From Lederbergia wuyishanensis (GTDB lineage: Bacteria; Bacillota; Bacilli; Bacillales; Bacillaceae_C): DNA of 64,000 bases. The position numbers and the translations under genes are program-made. Each line of letters starts with the position of its first letter. Position 1 is the stretch's first letter. The stretch is taken from the NCBI RefSeq assembly GCF_022900255.1, contig NZ_JALIRM010000011.1, positions 1-64,000 of the forward strand, in the 5' to 3' direction. Positions 56,730 through 64,000 of the stretch are shown one piece after another. Below the pieces are notes generated by a model. It had not been told where the DNA came from. It worked only from the letters and a program-made list of their open reading frames with translations, and did no database searches.

Positions 56730-57778
56730 CTATTCAGACCATACCTGAATCAATGCTTCAGCATTTTCTATTAGGACTCTTTTTGCATCAGGAGCAATAT
56801 TTTTTGAATCCCTTATTATTTATGCGTTTGATAAAATCTTCCATTGTCTTGATAGCTTGTTTTTGATGTCCTTTTTCATAATGCTGCTCAGCCTGTTTTA
56901 AACTGTTCAATAATTGATTCTTAATTGGACCACTTACATCTCCAGCTGCAATAAAGTTTCCTAGTTGTTCCTGCACATACTTTTTAACTCACAGTAGGAG
57001 TTTCTGTGCTATCATCATCTTTTTGAGGAGTGAACTTAATATAATCATAATAAGCTCGTACACTGCTACCAGGATAAACAAACTCTCCTGTCCACGTTCT
57101 TGCAGCGGCACCAGCACCGGACCACAAGTTGGCCATGATAGCGGAAGGTTCGGAAGGTAATTCAATTCCATTACCATCTACAGTACGAACCAATTTACCA
57201 TCTACAAACCATTTAATATAATTTGGAGACCACTCTATAGCATAGTCGTGGTAGTCTTCTGAGGAGTCAAATCCTAGATCAATGATTGCATGAGCATTTA
57301 TTCCCCGTACTCCCTTTACAAAAAAGTTTGTTTCTAACTTGGTCGTATCCTTTCCTAAGATTTCAATATCAATCTCATCTGCATGCTTAGAATATGTGAA
57401 TAAAGAAGTGACGAGACCAACACCCTTAGCGGCTTTTAGTCGTCCCTCTATACGTCCATAGCTATACTTTTCAAGAGTGGAAAACTCACCAGAAGTATAA
57501 GGTTTATTATGATTATTTGGGGCATCGTCTAGTCGAAGCATCATTTTCCCATCAGAAAACTCTACATGATCTTTTAACCACGCCACGCCAAAATCTGCCC
57601 CATTTGCCCAACCATCCGACCTATACCACAAAGTTGGATCAAATGTATCAAAGTGATCTTTAAACCCCATACTTCTCTCCTCAACCGAATTAATATTTGA
57701 ACGCAATGGAATCCCTCCAATATAAAATACGAGAATCATTAGAAAAATTGATACTGCCTTGAAGTTTGTTTTCAGCAT
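56730..57778 (-). pseudogene. GH16 beta-glucanase with FIMAH domain, two frameshifts
   Basis: The first part (57778-56984) encodes a signal-anchor and a family 16 lichenase-like domain of 264 residues with the catalytic HADEIDIEILGKDTT (Glu-x-Asp-x-x-Glu) and YIKWFVDGKLVRTV. The frame stops at TAA after TETPTVS. In the next frame VKKYVQEQLGNFIAAG and NSLKQAEQHYEKGHQKQAIK follow, which is a FIMAH domain, and this frame stops early too. A third frame gives GIQKNIAPDAKRVLIENAEA and ALIQVWSE with a stop at 56730, the normal end of FIMAH. One extra base near 56984-56990 and one missing base near 56806-56812 would explain this. The GH16 domain itself is complete and could still be made. Confidence 0.82.
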
Positions 57779-58200
57779 ATATCATCTCTCTTCTAAATAA
57801 ACTTCTATTATTTTTAGATTATAAAATATGATGGTATGCACTCTAGATCAACCCTATGTTATGTCGTTGGTGTCAGTAAATACTCCGTAGATTTCTTCCA
57901 CAACTACATCAACAAGCTGCAAAGTAAATAGTTATTTTTTCACCTACCTTTCTTTAACCCAAAGTAATGTAAGTGCTCTCATTTTAAAACAAACTGATGT
58001 AATTTATCCCGTTGAAAATAAACCATTAGAAAAATATCAAATTATTATTTTTATCATAAATTTGTTAAACCAAACGGTCAATATTTTCTGTTCACTTCAA
58101 AAAATAAACATTCATCTTAGAGAAATTCCCAAGAATCAAAGTTAAGAGGATGCTGTTGTCACAAATAACATCGCAATGAGAATTTTTTCGCAGTATTAAA
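57779..58200. other. Gene-poor AT-rich gap
   Basis: No convincing gene, RNA or repeat was seen in these 420 bases. A plus-strand stretch 57848-57931 reads as 27 plausible codons ending KLQSK and a stop, which may be a remnant or chance. Confidence 0.5.
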
Positions 58201-58237
58201 CAAAAACACTCCTTAACTCAAATCGAGTTAAGGAGTA
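58201..58237 (-). terminator. Terminator of the SAM-riboswitch operon
   Basis: ACTCCTTAACTC (58236-58225 on the minus strand) pairs perfectly with GAGTTAAGGAGT (58219-58208) around a 5-nt loop, followed by GTTTTTG. It lies nine bases after the amiS stop. Confidence 0.9.
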
Positions 58238-58245
58238 TTATGATT

Positions 58246-58872
58246 CTATACGGAATACTTTGTCATCTGTACGACTGAATTATTGTTTGAAGTTCTTATT
58301 TTATAAAATAGTGTTCCCACAACAATCACAAAAAGAAGTGCAACTCCCCACATTATTTCGACCCCAACTGAATCCCATAAATTGATAAGCATTAAGAACC
58401 CTGGAATTGTAGCTGTAATAAGTGCTTGAATCAATGTTACCCATCCTGTGAAAATAGCGATATCCTTTTTCAAGGCAAGTAATAGGAAGAATAGAGTCCA
58501 AAGGAATGCCCACATGAACCAGATAATGCCAAACTTTGGATCATGGTAATGGACAAAACTCATAATCCCATAGCCCACCGCCATTATCGCAACCCAGAGT
58601 GAAAACCAGCCCACACCTCCACTATCCCATTCTTTTAAGTTCGTAATCCCCACATAGAGATACGTTAGGCTAAATAAGAAAACGCCTGATGCATTAAATA
58701 TTACCCACGGATCGGAACCAGCAGTAAAAATGACATAAAATGGAGTAATCATTTGAATGGCACCTAGGAAAAGATTAAATACCCCTGCACTTTTGCTATC
58801 GACCTTTCCTAATAACATTAACGCATTAATGAAAAGAACTGCACCACAATACATTAAGCCTACATTTTGCAT
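58246..58872 (-). CDS. AmiS/UreI family amide or urea channel
   Basis: The 208-residue membrane protein has seven predicted helices and the AmiS/UreI hallmarks GLMYCGAVLFINALMLLGKV, LTYLYVGITNLKEWDSGGVGWFSLWVA (in part) and PKFGIIWFMWAFLW. The family conducts urea or short-chain amides across the membrane. It is 41 bp downstream of the cysteine-hydrolase-fold gene and ends in a terminator, so both are controlled by the SAM riboswitch. The permeant is inferred to be a small sulphur-linked amide or urea, which is not shown by the sequence. Confidence 0.9.
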   Translation of the reverse strand: MQNVGLMYCGAVLFINALMLLGKVDSKSAGVFNLFLGAIQMITPFYVIFTAGSDPWVIFNASGVFLFSLTYLYVGITNLKEWDSGGVGWFSLWVAIMAVGYGIMSFVHYHDPKFGIIWFMWAFLWTLFFLLLALKKDIAIFTGWVTLIQALITATIPGFLMLINLWDSVGVEIMWGVALLFVIVVGTLFYKIRTSNNNSVVQMTKYSV

Positions 58873-58912
58873 TTCTTCTCCTCCACCCTCTGCATGATTA
58901 ACAACATCAAGA

Positions 58913-59629
58913 TCAGCTTCCAGCTTTTTGATTCAATAATTTTACGAAAGTGTCTGCAGATATTACAGGAGCAAAATAATTGTTGATTCTTTCCATCGCA
59001 GCCGCTTCTTGTTCAGGTTTTGCACAGCCTGTTGCATCACCAATAATGATTGGAAGGTAGCCGTGATCCCTTGCTGAACGAGCGTTTCCTTCTATGCACC
59101 AATCAAGGTGAATACCTGTAAACACAATCACTTCAACTTGCTTGCGAGCCAATTCTAAAGGTAATGGCGTTCCAACAAATGCTGTCTGAAGCGCAAGCTC
59201 ATTAAACTGCAGATCTCCAGGTCTTACTAAAGCTTGAAGTTCGTCAACCAACTCGTTATCTTTTGCCTTTTGTTCTTCCGTAAAATTTAATTTTTCTACC
59301 CATGTTTCATATTGAACTTTGTCAAAAATAGATTTCGGATAATCTTCACGAAAGACGCTGTAGCCAATCCAATTGAATGAGACAAAGTTGGCTGCGTTCC
59401 TGGCGGCTTCTACTACTTTGATTGTTGCAGGCAAATTACCTCTTTCCCGATGATTTTCATGACTTTGTGCTCCCCAAGGTTCGTATAAGGATTTATTTTG
59501 ACTAACGGATACAAATGCCGCTCTTCGTGTCAAAATCTCTGTTAAATCAAGTTTTTTCCATTGTGGTGCAAGTTCAGGGATAGCGTGAATTCCACCAATT
59601 TTCTTTTCAATGCTTTCAATTATAGGCAT
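58913..59629 (-). CDS. Cysteine-hydrolase-fold protein with altered catalytic triad
   Basis: The 238-residue protein of the isochorismatase/nicotinamidase superfamily is recognised by FTGIHLDWCIEGNARSARDHG (in part) with the nucleophile-position Cys178 and by GDATGCAKPEQEAAAMERI. Strand 1, where the family has an Asp (LLVIDMQ), reads AAFVSVSQNK, so the Asp is Val or Ser. The Lys strand (family IDKPRYSAFFGTDL) reads FNELALQTAFVGTPL, without Lys. Two of the three triad residues seem missing, so activity or chemistry may differ. AGGAGG is seven bases before the ATG. It is the first gene behind a SAM-I riboswitch. Confidence 0.85.
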   Translation of the reverse strand: MPIIESIEKKIGGIHAIPELAPQWKKLDLTEILTRRAAFVSVSQNKSLYEPWGAQSHENHRERGNLPATIKVVEAARNAANFVSFNWIGYSVFREDYPKSIFDKVQYETWVEKLNFTEEQKAKDNELVDELQALVRPGDLQFNELALQTAFVGTPLPLELARKQVEVIVFTGIHLDWCIEGNARSARDHGYLPIIIGDATGCAKPEQEAAAMERINNYFAPVISADTFVKLLNQKAGS

Positions 59630-59751
59630 TCTTATTCCTCCTAGTTATTAGTTAAATACTCACTTCAAAAATGTTAACTTTTTTCGGATCTCCTCCCTTT
59701 TTAAGAGACACATTAAACCCGAGTAAACAAATACACTTACTATGTTTAAAA

Positions 59752-59786
59752 CAAAAAAATAAACCACTTCGATAAAGAAGAGGTTT
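59752..59786 (-). terminator. SAM riboswitch terminator
   Basis: AAACCTCTTC pairs with GAAGTGGTTT (one mismatch) and is followed by ATTTTTTT on the minus strand. The 5' arm CTCTTCTTTATC can pair with GATAAGAAGAG at the 3' end of the aptamer P1 stem, giving the antiterminator. SAM binding should therefore switch the operon off. Confidence 0.9.
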
Positions 59787-59803
59787 TTAGTCCGTCCGTT
59801 AGT

Positions 59804-59912
59804 CTCTTCTTATCTTTCAAGCATTTCGCTTGCTGGAATTGGCACAGTACTTTAAAAAGCCTGTTGCCGAGGTGTCATTGGGCCAGTCCCTCAACCTCTC
59901 TACATAAGAATT
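59804..59912 (-). promoter_or_regulatory. SAM-I riboswitch (S-box)
   Basis: The minus-strand RNA contains the S-box consensus blocks in order: TTCTTATGTAGAGAGG, GAGGGACTGGCCCAATGA, CCTCGGCAACAGGC, GTGCCAATTCCAGC, a variable P4 hairpin (AAGCGAAATGCTT) and GAAAGATAAGAAGAG closing P1. This is a clear match to the SAM-I class. Confidence 0.95.
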
Positions 59913-59931
59913 ACATATGAAATTATCTAGA

Positions 59932-59960
59932 ATCTTACAGGTTGGGAAATGTATTGTCAA
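59932..59960 (-). promoter_or_regulatory. Promoter of the SAM-riboswitch operon
   Basis: TTGACA (59960-59955) and TAAGAT (59937-59932) are 17 nt apart on the minus strand, about 15 bp before the S-box. It is a strong SigA-type promoter. Confidence 0.88.
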
Positions 59961-60010
59961 CCTAGTTTTTGGAAATGATTCTAAAGTATTACTTACGAAA
60001 TTTTTACTAT

Positions 60011-60039
60011 TTGACCCACTTATTTTTGGGATATATAAT
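60011..60039 (+). promoter_or_regulatory. Promoter of the manganese riboswitch
   Basis: TTGACC (60011-60016) and a perfect TATAAT (60034-60039) are 17 nt apart on the plus strand. Transcription would begin near 60046, just before the aptamer. Confidence 0.88.
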
Positions 60040-60065
60040 TAATACAAAGTGAATTCGATTTTTTT

Positions 60066-60174
60066 AAGGGGAGTAGCTGTACAATTAAAGTCGTCATTAC
60101 AGGATTTTTTCCTCGGCTTTATTGGCAACTAACGTTGTTAGCGAGACCTTACCATTTTTCGGTAAGGTCTTTTA
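60066..60174 (+). promoter_or_regulatory. yybP-ykoY (Mn2+) riboswitch with terminator
   Basis: The conserved blocks occur in order: AAGGGGAGTAGC (60066-60077), GTCGTCATTAC (60091-60101), CTCGGC, and GTTAGCGAGACCTTACC (from 60137). These are the manganese-sensing yybP-ykoY consensus. The 3' P1 strand GACCTTACC also forms the terminator GACCTTACC-ATTTTTC-GGTAAGGTC followed by TTTT (60145-60174). Mn2+ should stabilise P1 and allow read-through. No Mn exporter, TerC or MntP-like gene follows. Confidence 0.9.
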
Positions 60175-60185
60175 TATTCTATTAG

Positions 60186-60220
60186 ACACTATAGCCGAAT
60201 ATGGTTATAGTGTTTTTTTT
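60186..60220 (+). terminator. Second terminator behind the Mn riboswitch
   Basis: ACACTATAGCC pairs with GGTTATAGTGT (11 pairs, one G-U) and is followed by eight T. Any transcript that passes the riboswitch terminator would stop here after about 40 more bases without an open reading frame. Confidence 0.85.
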
Positions 60221-60274
60221 GTTTCATAGGAAATTATAGATTGGAACAATGTGGCTAACTTTTAAGAAGGTTGT

Positions 60275-60436
60275 TCCCGTCCAGCTTCAGCGACTAGCGC
60301 CTAGCGCCTAGCGACTAGCAAACTTTCGGTTTCTTCCTACGCTAAGTCAACATCGGCTCGCCAAGGCTAACCGTGTTTCCTTTATCTCGTCAGAAACCTA
60401 AAAAGTTGGTACGTCGCTGAGCAGGCGCTTGCGCAT
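60275..60436. repeat. Dispersed intergenic repeat copy
   Basis: CGTCCAGCTTCAGCG, a micro-repeat of GCGACTAGCGCCTAGC units (60289-60319), AAGTCAACATCGGCTCG and GTGTTTCCTTTATCTCGTC match parts of 7010-7100 and, inverted, of 11100-11145. No gene fits here. It separates the riboswitch remnant from the kinase-like gene. Confidence 0.7.
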
Positions 60437-60460
60437 TTGTTCTTAAAAGGAGTGGAAATC

Positions 60461-61075
60461 ATGAATAAGTATAGTGGCTTAGCAAATAGTGTAGTCATCA
60501 ATCCAAAAAATCATAAACTCATTCATTACGATGCTTCTTTAACTTTAATTGGCGCGGGACGAAGTGCCTATGTTTTTAAAATTAACAATACAAACCAAGC
60601 ATTGAAAATATTCTTTCCAAGTCATCAATATTTGGCAAATGTCGAAGCAGATGTTTACAAGAGTATTCAACATATCAATTATTTTCCCAAATTTTATGAA
60701 TCGGGAATAGGCTATCTCGTCATTGATTACATTGAAGGCTACACGTTATTCGAGTGTCTTACTCGTGGAATTCCGATTTCAGAAAACAATATCAAAGAAG
60801 TCGACATGGCCATTCAGCTTGCTCGTAAAGAAGGCTTAAACCCCTCGGATATCCATTTACGGAACATTATCATTCATAACGGAAAGATAAAAATGATTGA
60901 CGTTGCTCGATTCAAACAAGTTGAGACAGACAAACAATGGATCGATTTAAAAAACGCTTTTTATCACCTATATACAAAAAGTTTTTTCCCTAAAAAGATT
61001 CCTGCTTTTATTTTGAATGGAATTGCAGTTCTATATAAGAGGTTTAATAGAAAGAGCGCAATTCAAGTGAACTAA
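60461..61075 (+). CDS. Small protein-kinase-like protein
   Basis: The 204-residue protein has a reduced kinase fold: glycine loop LIGAGRSAYVFKI, Lys in NQALKIFFPS, hinge YLVIDYIEGYTLFEC, catalytic loop LNPSDIHLRNIIIHNGKI and the metal Asp in MIDVARF. The catalytic loop carries Asp in SDIHLRN in place of HRD. It resembles small kinase-like proteins of Bacillus such as YrzF. The substrate is unknown. ATG 60461 has AAGGAG eight bases upstream; a frame eight codons longer is unsupported. It does not share a clear transcript with the Mn riboswitch because of the terminator at 60186. Confidence 0.82.
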   Translation: MNKYSGLANSVVINPKNHKLIHYDASLTLIGAGRSAYVFKINNTNQALKIFFPSHQYLANVEADVYKSIQHINYFPKFYESGIGYLVIDYIEGYTLFECLTRGIPISENNIKEVDMAIQLARKEGLNPSDIHLRNIIIHNGKIKMIDVARFKQVETDKQWIDLKNAFYHLYTKSFFPKKIPAFILNGIAVLYKRFNRKSAIQVN

Positions 61076-61099
61076 AACTTGAATTTGCTACAATCAAAA

Positions 61100-61140
61100 A
61101 GCCATTCACTAGTTACCATAACTGATGATTGGCTCTTTCT
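61100..61140 (+). terminator. Possible terminator of the kinase-like gene
   Basis: GCCATTCA...TGATTGGC forms an imperfect stem with an inner AGTT/AACT helix, followed by TCTTTCTTCTT. The stem is irregular. Confidence 0.45.
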
Positions 61141-61235
61141 TCTTACATTTAGTTTCTACTAAAACTTTCTTTGCATCATAACCATGTATTGCACCCAAAA
61201 TTGGCATTATTAAAGCATTCCTAATCCTCTATAAT

Positions 61236-61997
61236 TTAAATAAGCTTATACCCACTAATTAAAATCATCACTGCAATAATGGCTCTTAATGGTTTAGCTG
61301 GAAGTTTTGATGAAAATGTACTGCCTAATATTACACCAGGTATGGATCCTGCTAAAAGATTAATCATTAACAAATAATCAACATTTCCTATTCCAGCGTG
61401 CATTAAGCCCGCCGCTGTCACTAATAGGAATGCATGGGCAATGTCGGTTCCTACTAATTCTGAAGGTTTCATTCTATAGAAATAGAGCATTGCTAAAGCA
61501 AACATAGAACCAGAACCAATTGAGGTTAAGCCAACAATAAAACCTAGCACTATTCCAATAATAATCGTCAAAGTTTTCTTTTCTTTCAAGGACTTCTGCT
61601 GTAGCTTGGATTCATATTTTTTCTTATAAAACGTTTTAAATAGAGTTGTTAATGCAACCAGAATTAGCGCATACCCTAAAGCATGTTTAATCAATTCTTC
61701 CTGATTATGAAAAAAGGAATCATATAGATGAAGTACACCTACTGCGCAAATCGCGCTCGGGACGCTTCCGATTGCAAGATACTTTACTAACTGAAAATCA
61801 ATGGTTTTTTGTCGCCAATGTTGGAAAGAGCCAAATAATTTCGTAATAGAGTTATAAGCAAGATCTGTTCCTACTGCTATGGAAGGACTGATTCCTAATA
61901 AAACCAATATCGGAGTTAGAAGTGCGGCTCCTCCTACTCCCGTCAATCCAACCAAAAAACCAACAAATAGCCCCATTGCAATGATGCCAACGCTCAT
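61236..61997 (-). CDS. TauE/SafE family transporter
   Basis: The 253-residue membrane protein has eight predicted helices and the two family signatures FLVGLTGVGGAALLTPILVL and IVGLTSIGSGSMFALAML, one per half. Such proteins export or import small anions, often sulphite, sulphoacetate or taurine-related compounds; the substrate is not known. ATG 61997 has GAGGTG six bases upstream. It is a single gene; array C lies upstream. Confidence 0.88.
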   Translation of the reverse strand: MSVGIIAMGLFVGFLVGLTGVGGAALLTPILVLLGISPSIAVGTDLAYNSITKLFGSFQHWRQKTIDFQLVKYLAIGSVPSAICAVGVLHLYDSFFHNQEELIKHALGYALILVALTTLFKTFYKKKYESKLQQKSLKEKKTLTIIIGIVLGFIVGLTSIGSGSMFALAMLYFYRMKPSELVGTDIAHAFLLVTAAGLMHAGIGNVDYLLMINLLAGSIPGVILGSTFSSKLPAKPLRAIIAVMILISGYKLI

Positions 61998-62143
61998 TCG
62001 GCACACCTCAAATAACTAGACTTTTATCCCAATTTATGAAAACCATCATTACTTGGTGACCCAAGAATGAAAAAAGGATAGGCTGAAGATTAGAATTTAT
62101 TCTTTTGTTATTTTATTAGTATCTTGAATCGCATTGGGTAGGA

Positions 62144-62409
62144 TTCTCGAGGAAATTAAAAAATCATTGAGTTTCGTCTTGAATTAAGGTGGTATTCACG
62201 ACGAAACTAGAAAATCAATATGCTTAATCGTGAATTAGGGTGGTATTATCGATGAAATTAAAAAATCACTGTGCTTCGTCGTGAATTAAGCTGGCATTAT
62301 CGATGAAACTAGAAAATCAATGTGCTTCATCGTGAATTATGGTGGTATTATCGATGAAAAAAAAATTCATTGAGTTTCGTCGTGAATTAAGGTGGTATTC
62401 ACGACGAAA
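62144..62409. repeat. Hairpin array C: five 51-nt units plus a worn unit
   Basis: Left arms start at 62172, 62223, 62274, 62325 and 62375, i.e. every 50-51 nt; a degenerate right arm at 62144 marks an older unit. The first and last units have TTTCGTCGTGAA ... TTCACGACGAAA stems (12 bp, perfect in the last; 11-nt loop TTAAGGTGGTA). The three middle ones have right arms TTATCGATGAAA. Linkers are 15-16 nt: CTAGAAAATCAATGTG, TTAAAAAATCACTGTG, AAAAAATTCATTGAG. The linker core AAAATCATTGAG is shared with array A although the stems are unrelated. No gene was found between 61997 and 62442. Confidence 0.93.
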
Positions 62410-62441
62410 CCAGAAAATTAATGGCATATCTTTACAAAACC

Positions 62442-62729
62442 TTATTTCTTCTCTTCTTCATCCTCTTTCAATTCAATTTTCTTACATCCTACATACAGGC
62501 AGCAAAGAATATCCGTTTCTGGATTCGATTTTGCCAAGCCTTTTATGTAGGGTGTGACCAAATCTTTAAAGTCAGCTCCTACGCCCTCTTCTTCCAATAT
62601 CCCGTATACATATAATTTTTTATCGTTAAATAAGATTGCTAAGTTTCCAACGGCTTTGTTTTTTGAATCGACAACATTCAATATTTGATAGTGAGGTGTT
62701 ATAACTTCAGGCGAAAAATAAATTTCCAT
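62442..62729 (-). CDS. Hypothetical protein, 95 residues
   Basis: Not recognised. The protein is a small soluble alpha/beta-like chain (VITPHYQILNVVDSKNKAVG, then NLAILFNDKKLYVYGILEEE) with a Cys pair in DILCCLYVGCKKIEL and an acidic, charged C terminus (KEDEEEKK). AAAGGAG is nine bases before the ATG. It follows the MFS gene by 14 bp, so the two are probably cotranscribed. Confidence 0.7.
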   Translation of the reverse strand: MEIYFSPEVITPHYQILNVVDSKNKAVGNLAILFNDKKLYVYGILEEEGVGADFKDLVTPYIKGLAKSNPETDILCCLYVGCKKIELKEDEEEKK

Positions 62730-62743
62730 GCAATGGCTCTCCT

Positions 62744-64000
62744 TTACGTAAATTCTAATTTTTCAAATAGGGTATCGTTTTCGTTTTCTTGTTTTGGTTC
62801 TTTTTTCCCTACACGAATGAGGACAAGACATAGAAATCCTACAAACAGCGTCAAGCCTGCGGTAGATAAAAACATTCCGGAACGCGACCATTCCATTAAT
62901 GCTGTGTAAACGGGAGGGCCGACGGCGACGCCTAAAAACCGGACCGATCCGTATAGAGATGTAACAAATCCACGTCTATCAGAAGGTACCGATCCAGTGA
63001 TAAAGCTATTGATACACGGAAGAACAAGGCCTGTTCCTATACTGCTTACGACGAGAACTGAAAAAAATGGAATTAAATTTTTAAAGAAAACAAGTGTTGA
63101 AAATGATGCGGTCATGAGCAATAAACCTAAAACAATTAAGCTTTTCATTAACCTCATATTTTTTCCGATCTTAGCTCCCGTTATATAAGATGTTGTCGTC
63201 ATGAACAATAATGGGATAGCTAAAATGGCGCCTTTTAGTATTCCATCGATCTGGTGATCCTTCTCTAAAATATCGGAAATATAAAATAGGATACCGAATA
63301 AGGCAAACAAACATGTGGCACCAGTCAAATACGCTACCAATAACCAGCGACCTTCCGTTTTAAAAACAGAAACAAGACCTTTTACATAACTTCCTAACGG
63401 CGGAGGTTCCTTATCCTTTTTCTTTTCTCTAACGAAAAATATCGTTAACAATATTGAAATAAGACAAAAGATAGGGAAGGCAAAAAAGGCGGCGTACCAA
63501 ATGATTAATGCCAACAAAGAACCGATAATCGGGCTAATCACTTTTCCAACTCCGTTTGATGCTTCTACTAATCCTAATACTTTGCTTTGTTCTCCCCCTT
63601 TGAACAAATCCCCCGTCAAAGCCATGGCAATTGGAGCGGTCCCGGCTGCTCCGATTCCTTGCAAAATTCTTCCGGCCAGAATCCATGTATAGGCGTTCGA
63701 AAACCAAGCAGCTGCAGCTCCAGCCAAAATCCCTCCACTACCATACAAAATAAGAGCAGGAATAATGATTGCTTTTCTTGAGAAGCGGTCGGATAAATAT
63801 CCTAATACAGGAATAGTTGCTGCAGCAGCAATCGAAAATACGGTAATAATTAAGCTAATTTTAAACTGTGAGACATCTAATTCCGATTTCATTTTCGGCA
63901 AAATTGGAATAAGCATAGAATTTCCAAGAACAAGGATGAGCGGAATGGAACTTATCGCAAGAATCGTCCCGCCTTTTGATTTTTTCTTTGGCAAAGCTGT
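62744..64000 (-). CDS. MFS transporter, N terminus beyond the window
   Basis: The visible 418 codons encode a major facilitator protein with about twelve helices and the motif A loop [11 protein letters not shown] between helices 2 and 3, and [20 protein letters not shown] (antiporter-type motif C region) in helix 5. It looks like a drug:proton antiporter of the DHA1 type. The frame stays open to the window edge (ACA GCT before TTG 63994), so the true start is probably outside. The C-terminal tail ([19 protein letters not shown]) is charged. Confidence 0.88.
   Translation of the reverse strand, partial: TALPKKKSKGGTILAISSIPLILVLGNSMLIPILPKMKSELDVSQFKISLIITVFSIAAAATIPVLGYLSDRFSRKAIIIPALILYGSGGILAGAAAAWFSNAYTWILAGRILQGIGAAGTAPIAMALTGDLFKGGEQSKVLGLVEASNGVGKVISPIIGSLLALIIWYAAFFAFPIFCLISILLTIFFVREKKKDKEPPPLGSYVKGLVSVFKTEGRWLLVAYLTGATCLFALFGILFYISDILEKDHQIDGILKGAILAIPLLFMTTTSYITGAKIGKNMRLMKSLIVLGLLLMTASFSTLVFFKNLIPFFSVLVVSSIGTGLVLPCINSFITGSVPSDRRGFVTSLYGSVRFLGVAVGPPVYTALMEWSRSGMFLSTAGLTLFVGFLCLVLIRVGKKEPKQENENDTLFEKLEFT

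Noticed and set aside
57848-57931. A short plus-strand coding-like stretch ending KLQSK
   Set aside because: Only 27 codons without start, ribosome binding site or recognised family.

Overview
The window comes from a low-GC, spore-forming Bacillaceae chromosome. The evidence is a Bacillus-type 16S rRNA 5' end, the yeaC-yeaD-yebA-guaA and pspA-ydjGHI gene orders known from B. subtilis, a YjcZ-type sporulation miniprotein, a DUF3231 protein and Bacillus-type riboswitches. The genus cannot be fixed from the sequence alone. No phage, integrase, transposase, CRISPR array or tRNA was seen.

Layout. 1-400: 5' end of an rRNA operon (minus strand) with tandem promoters. 0.4-6.7 kb: moxR/DUF58/transglutaminase genes, then guaA behind its own promoter and a guanine riboswitch. 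7.3-10.8 kb: NAD salvage operon (HAD phosphatase, pncA, pncB, nadE). 11.2-18.1 kb: beta-galactoside locus (lacZ plus a LacEFG-like ABC importer without ATPase). 18.3-19.4 kb: two plus-strand genes. 19.5-31.2 kb: one 13-gene minus-strand run encoding a Gram-positive Tad/Flp pilus machine with a VWA lipoprotein and three unfamiliar proteins. 31.2-41.5 kb: small genes, a DUF421 protein, a lipoprotein broken by one stop codon, alkaline phosphatase, a sugar epimerase, a PHP phosphatase, and a MocR regulator divergent from a class D beta-lactamase. 41.6-45.3 kb: pspA-ydjGHI envelope-stress operon. 45.3-49.5 kb: paired SMR transporters, an APH-fold kinase, CidAB/LrgAB-type proteins and an AI-2E-type permease. 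49.6-56.4 kb: an Opp-like ABC system whose binding protein looks circularly permuted and whose permeases carry large N-terminal extensions. 56.4-57.8 kb: a holin-like type I toxin candidate and a doubly frameshifted lichenase-FIMAH gene. 58.2-60.2 kb: a SAM-I riboswitch driving a cysteine-hydrolase-fold protein and an AmiS/UreI channel, next to a manganese (yybP-ykoY) riboswitch that has lost its gene. 60.4-64 kb: a small kinase-like protein, a TauE/SafE transporter, a small hypothetical gene and the 3' part of an MFS transporter.

The points most worth a second look are: (1) three intergenic arrays (14.5, 47.3 and 62.2 kb) of hairpins with a period of about 51 nt, each with its own stem sequence but a shared linker; (2) the permuted binding protein and extended permeases at 49.6-54.5 kb; (3) the SAM-riboswitch operon, whose hydrolase-fold protein keeps the catalytic Cys but appears to lack the Asp and Lys of the triad; (4) the Tad pilus operon with its accessory genes; (5) the orphan Mn riboswitch. 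Family assignments come from reading motifs by eye. No database search or folding program was run.
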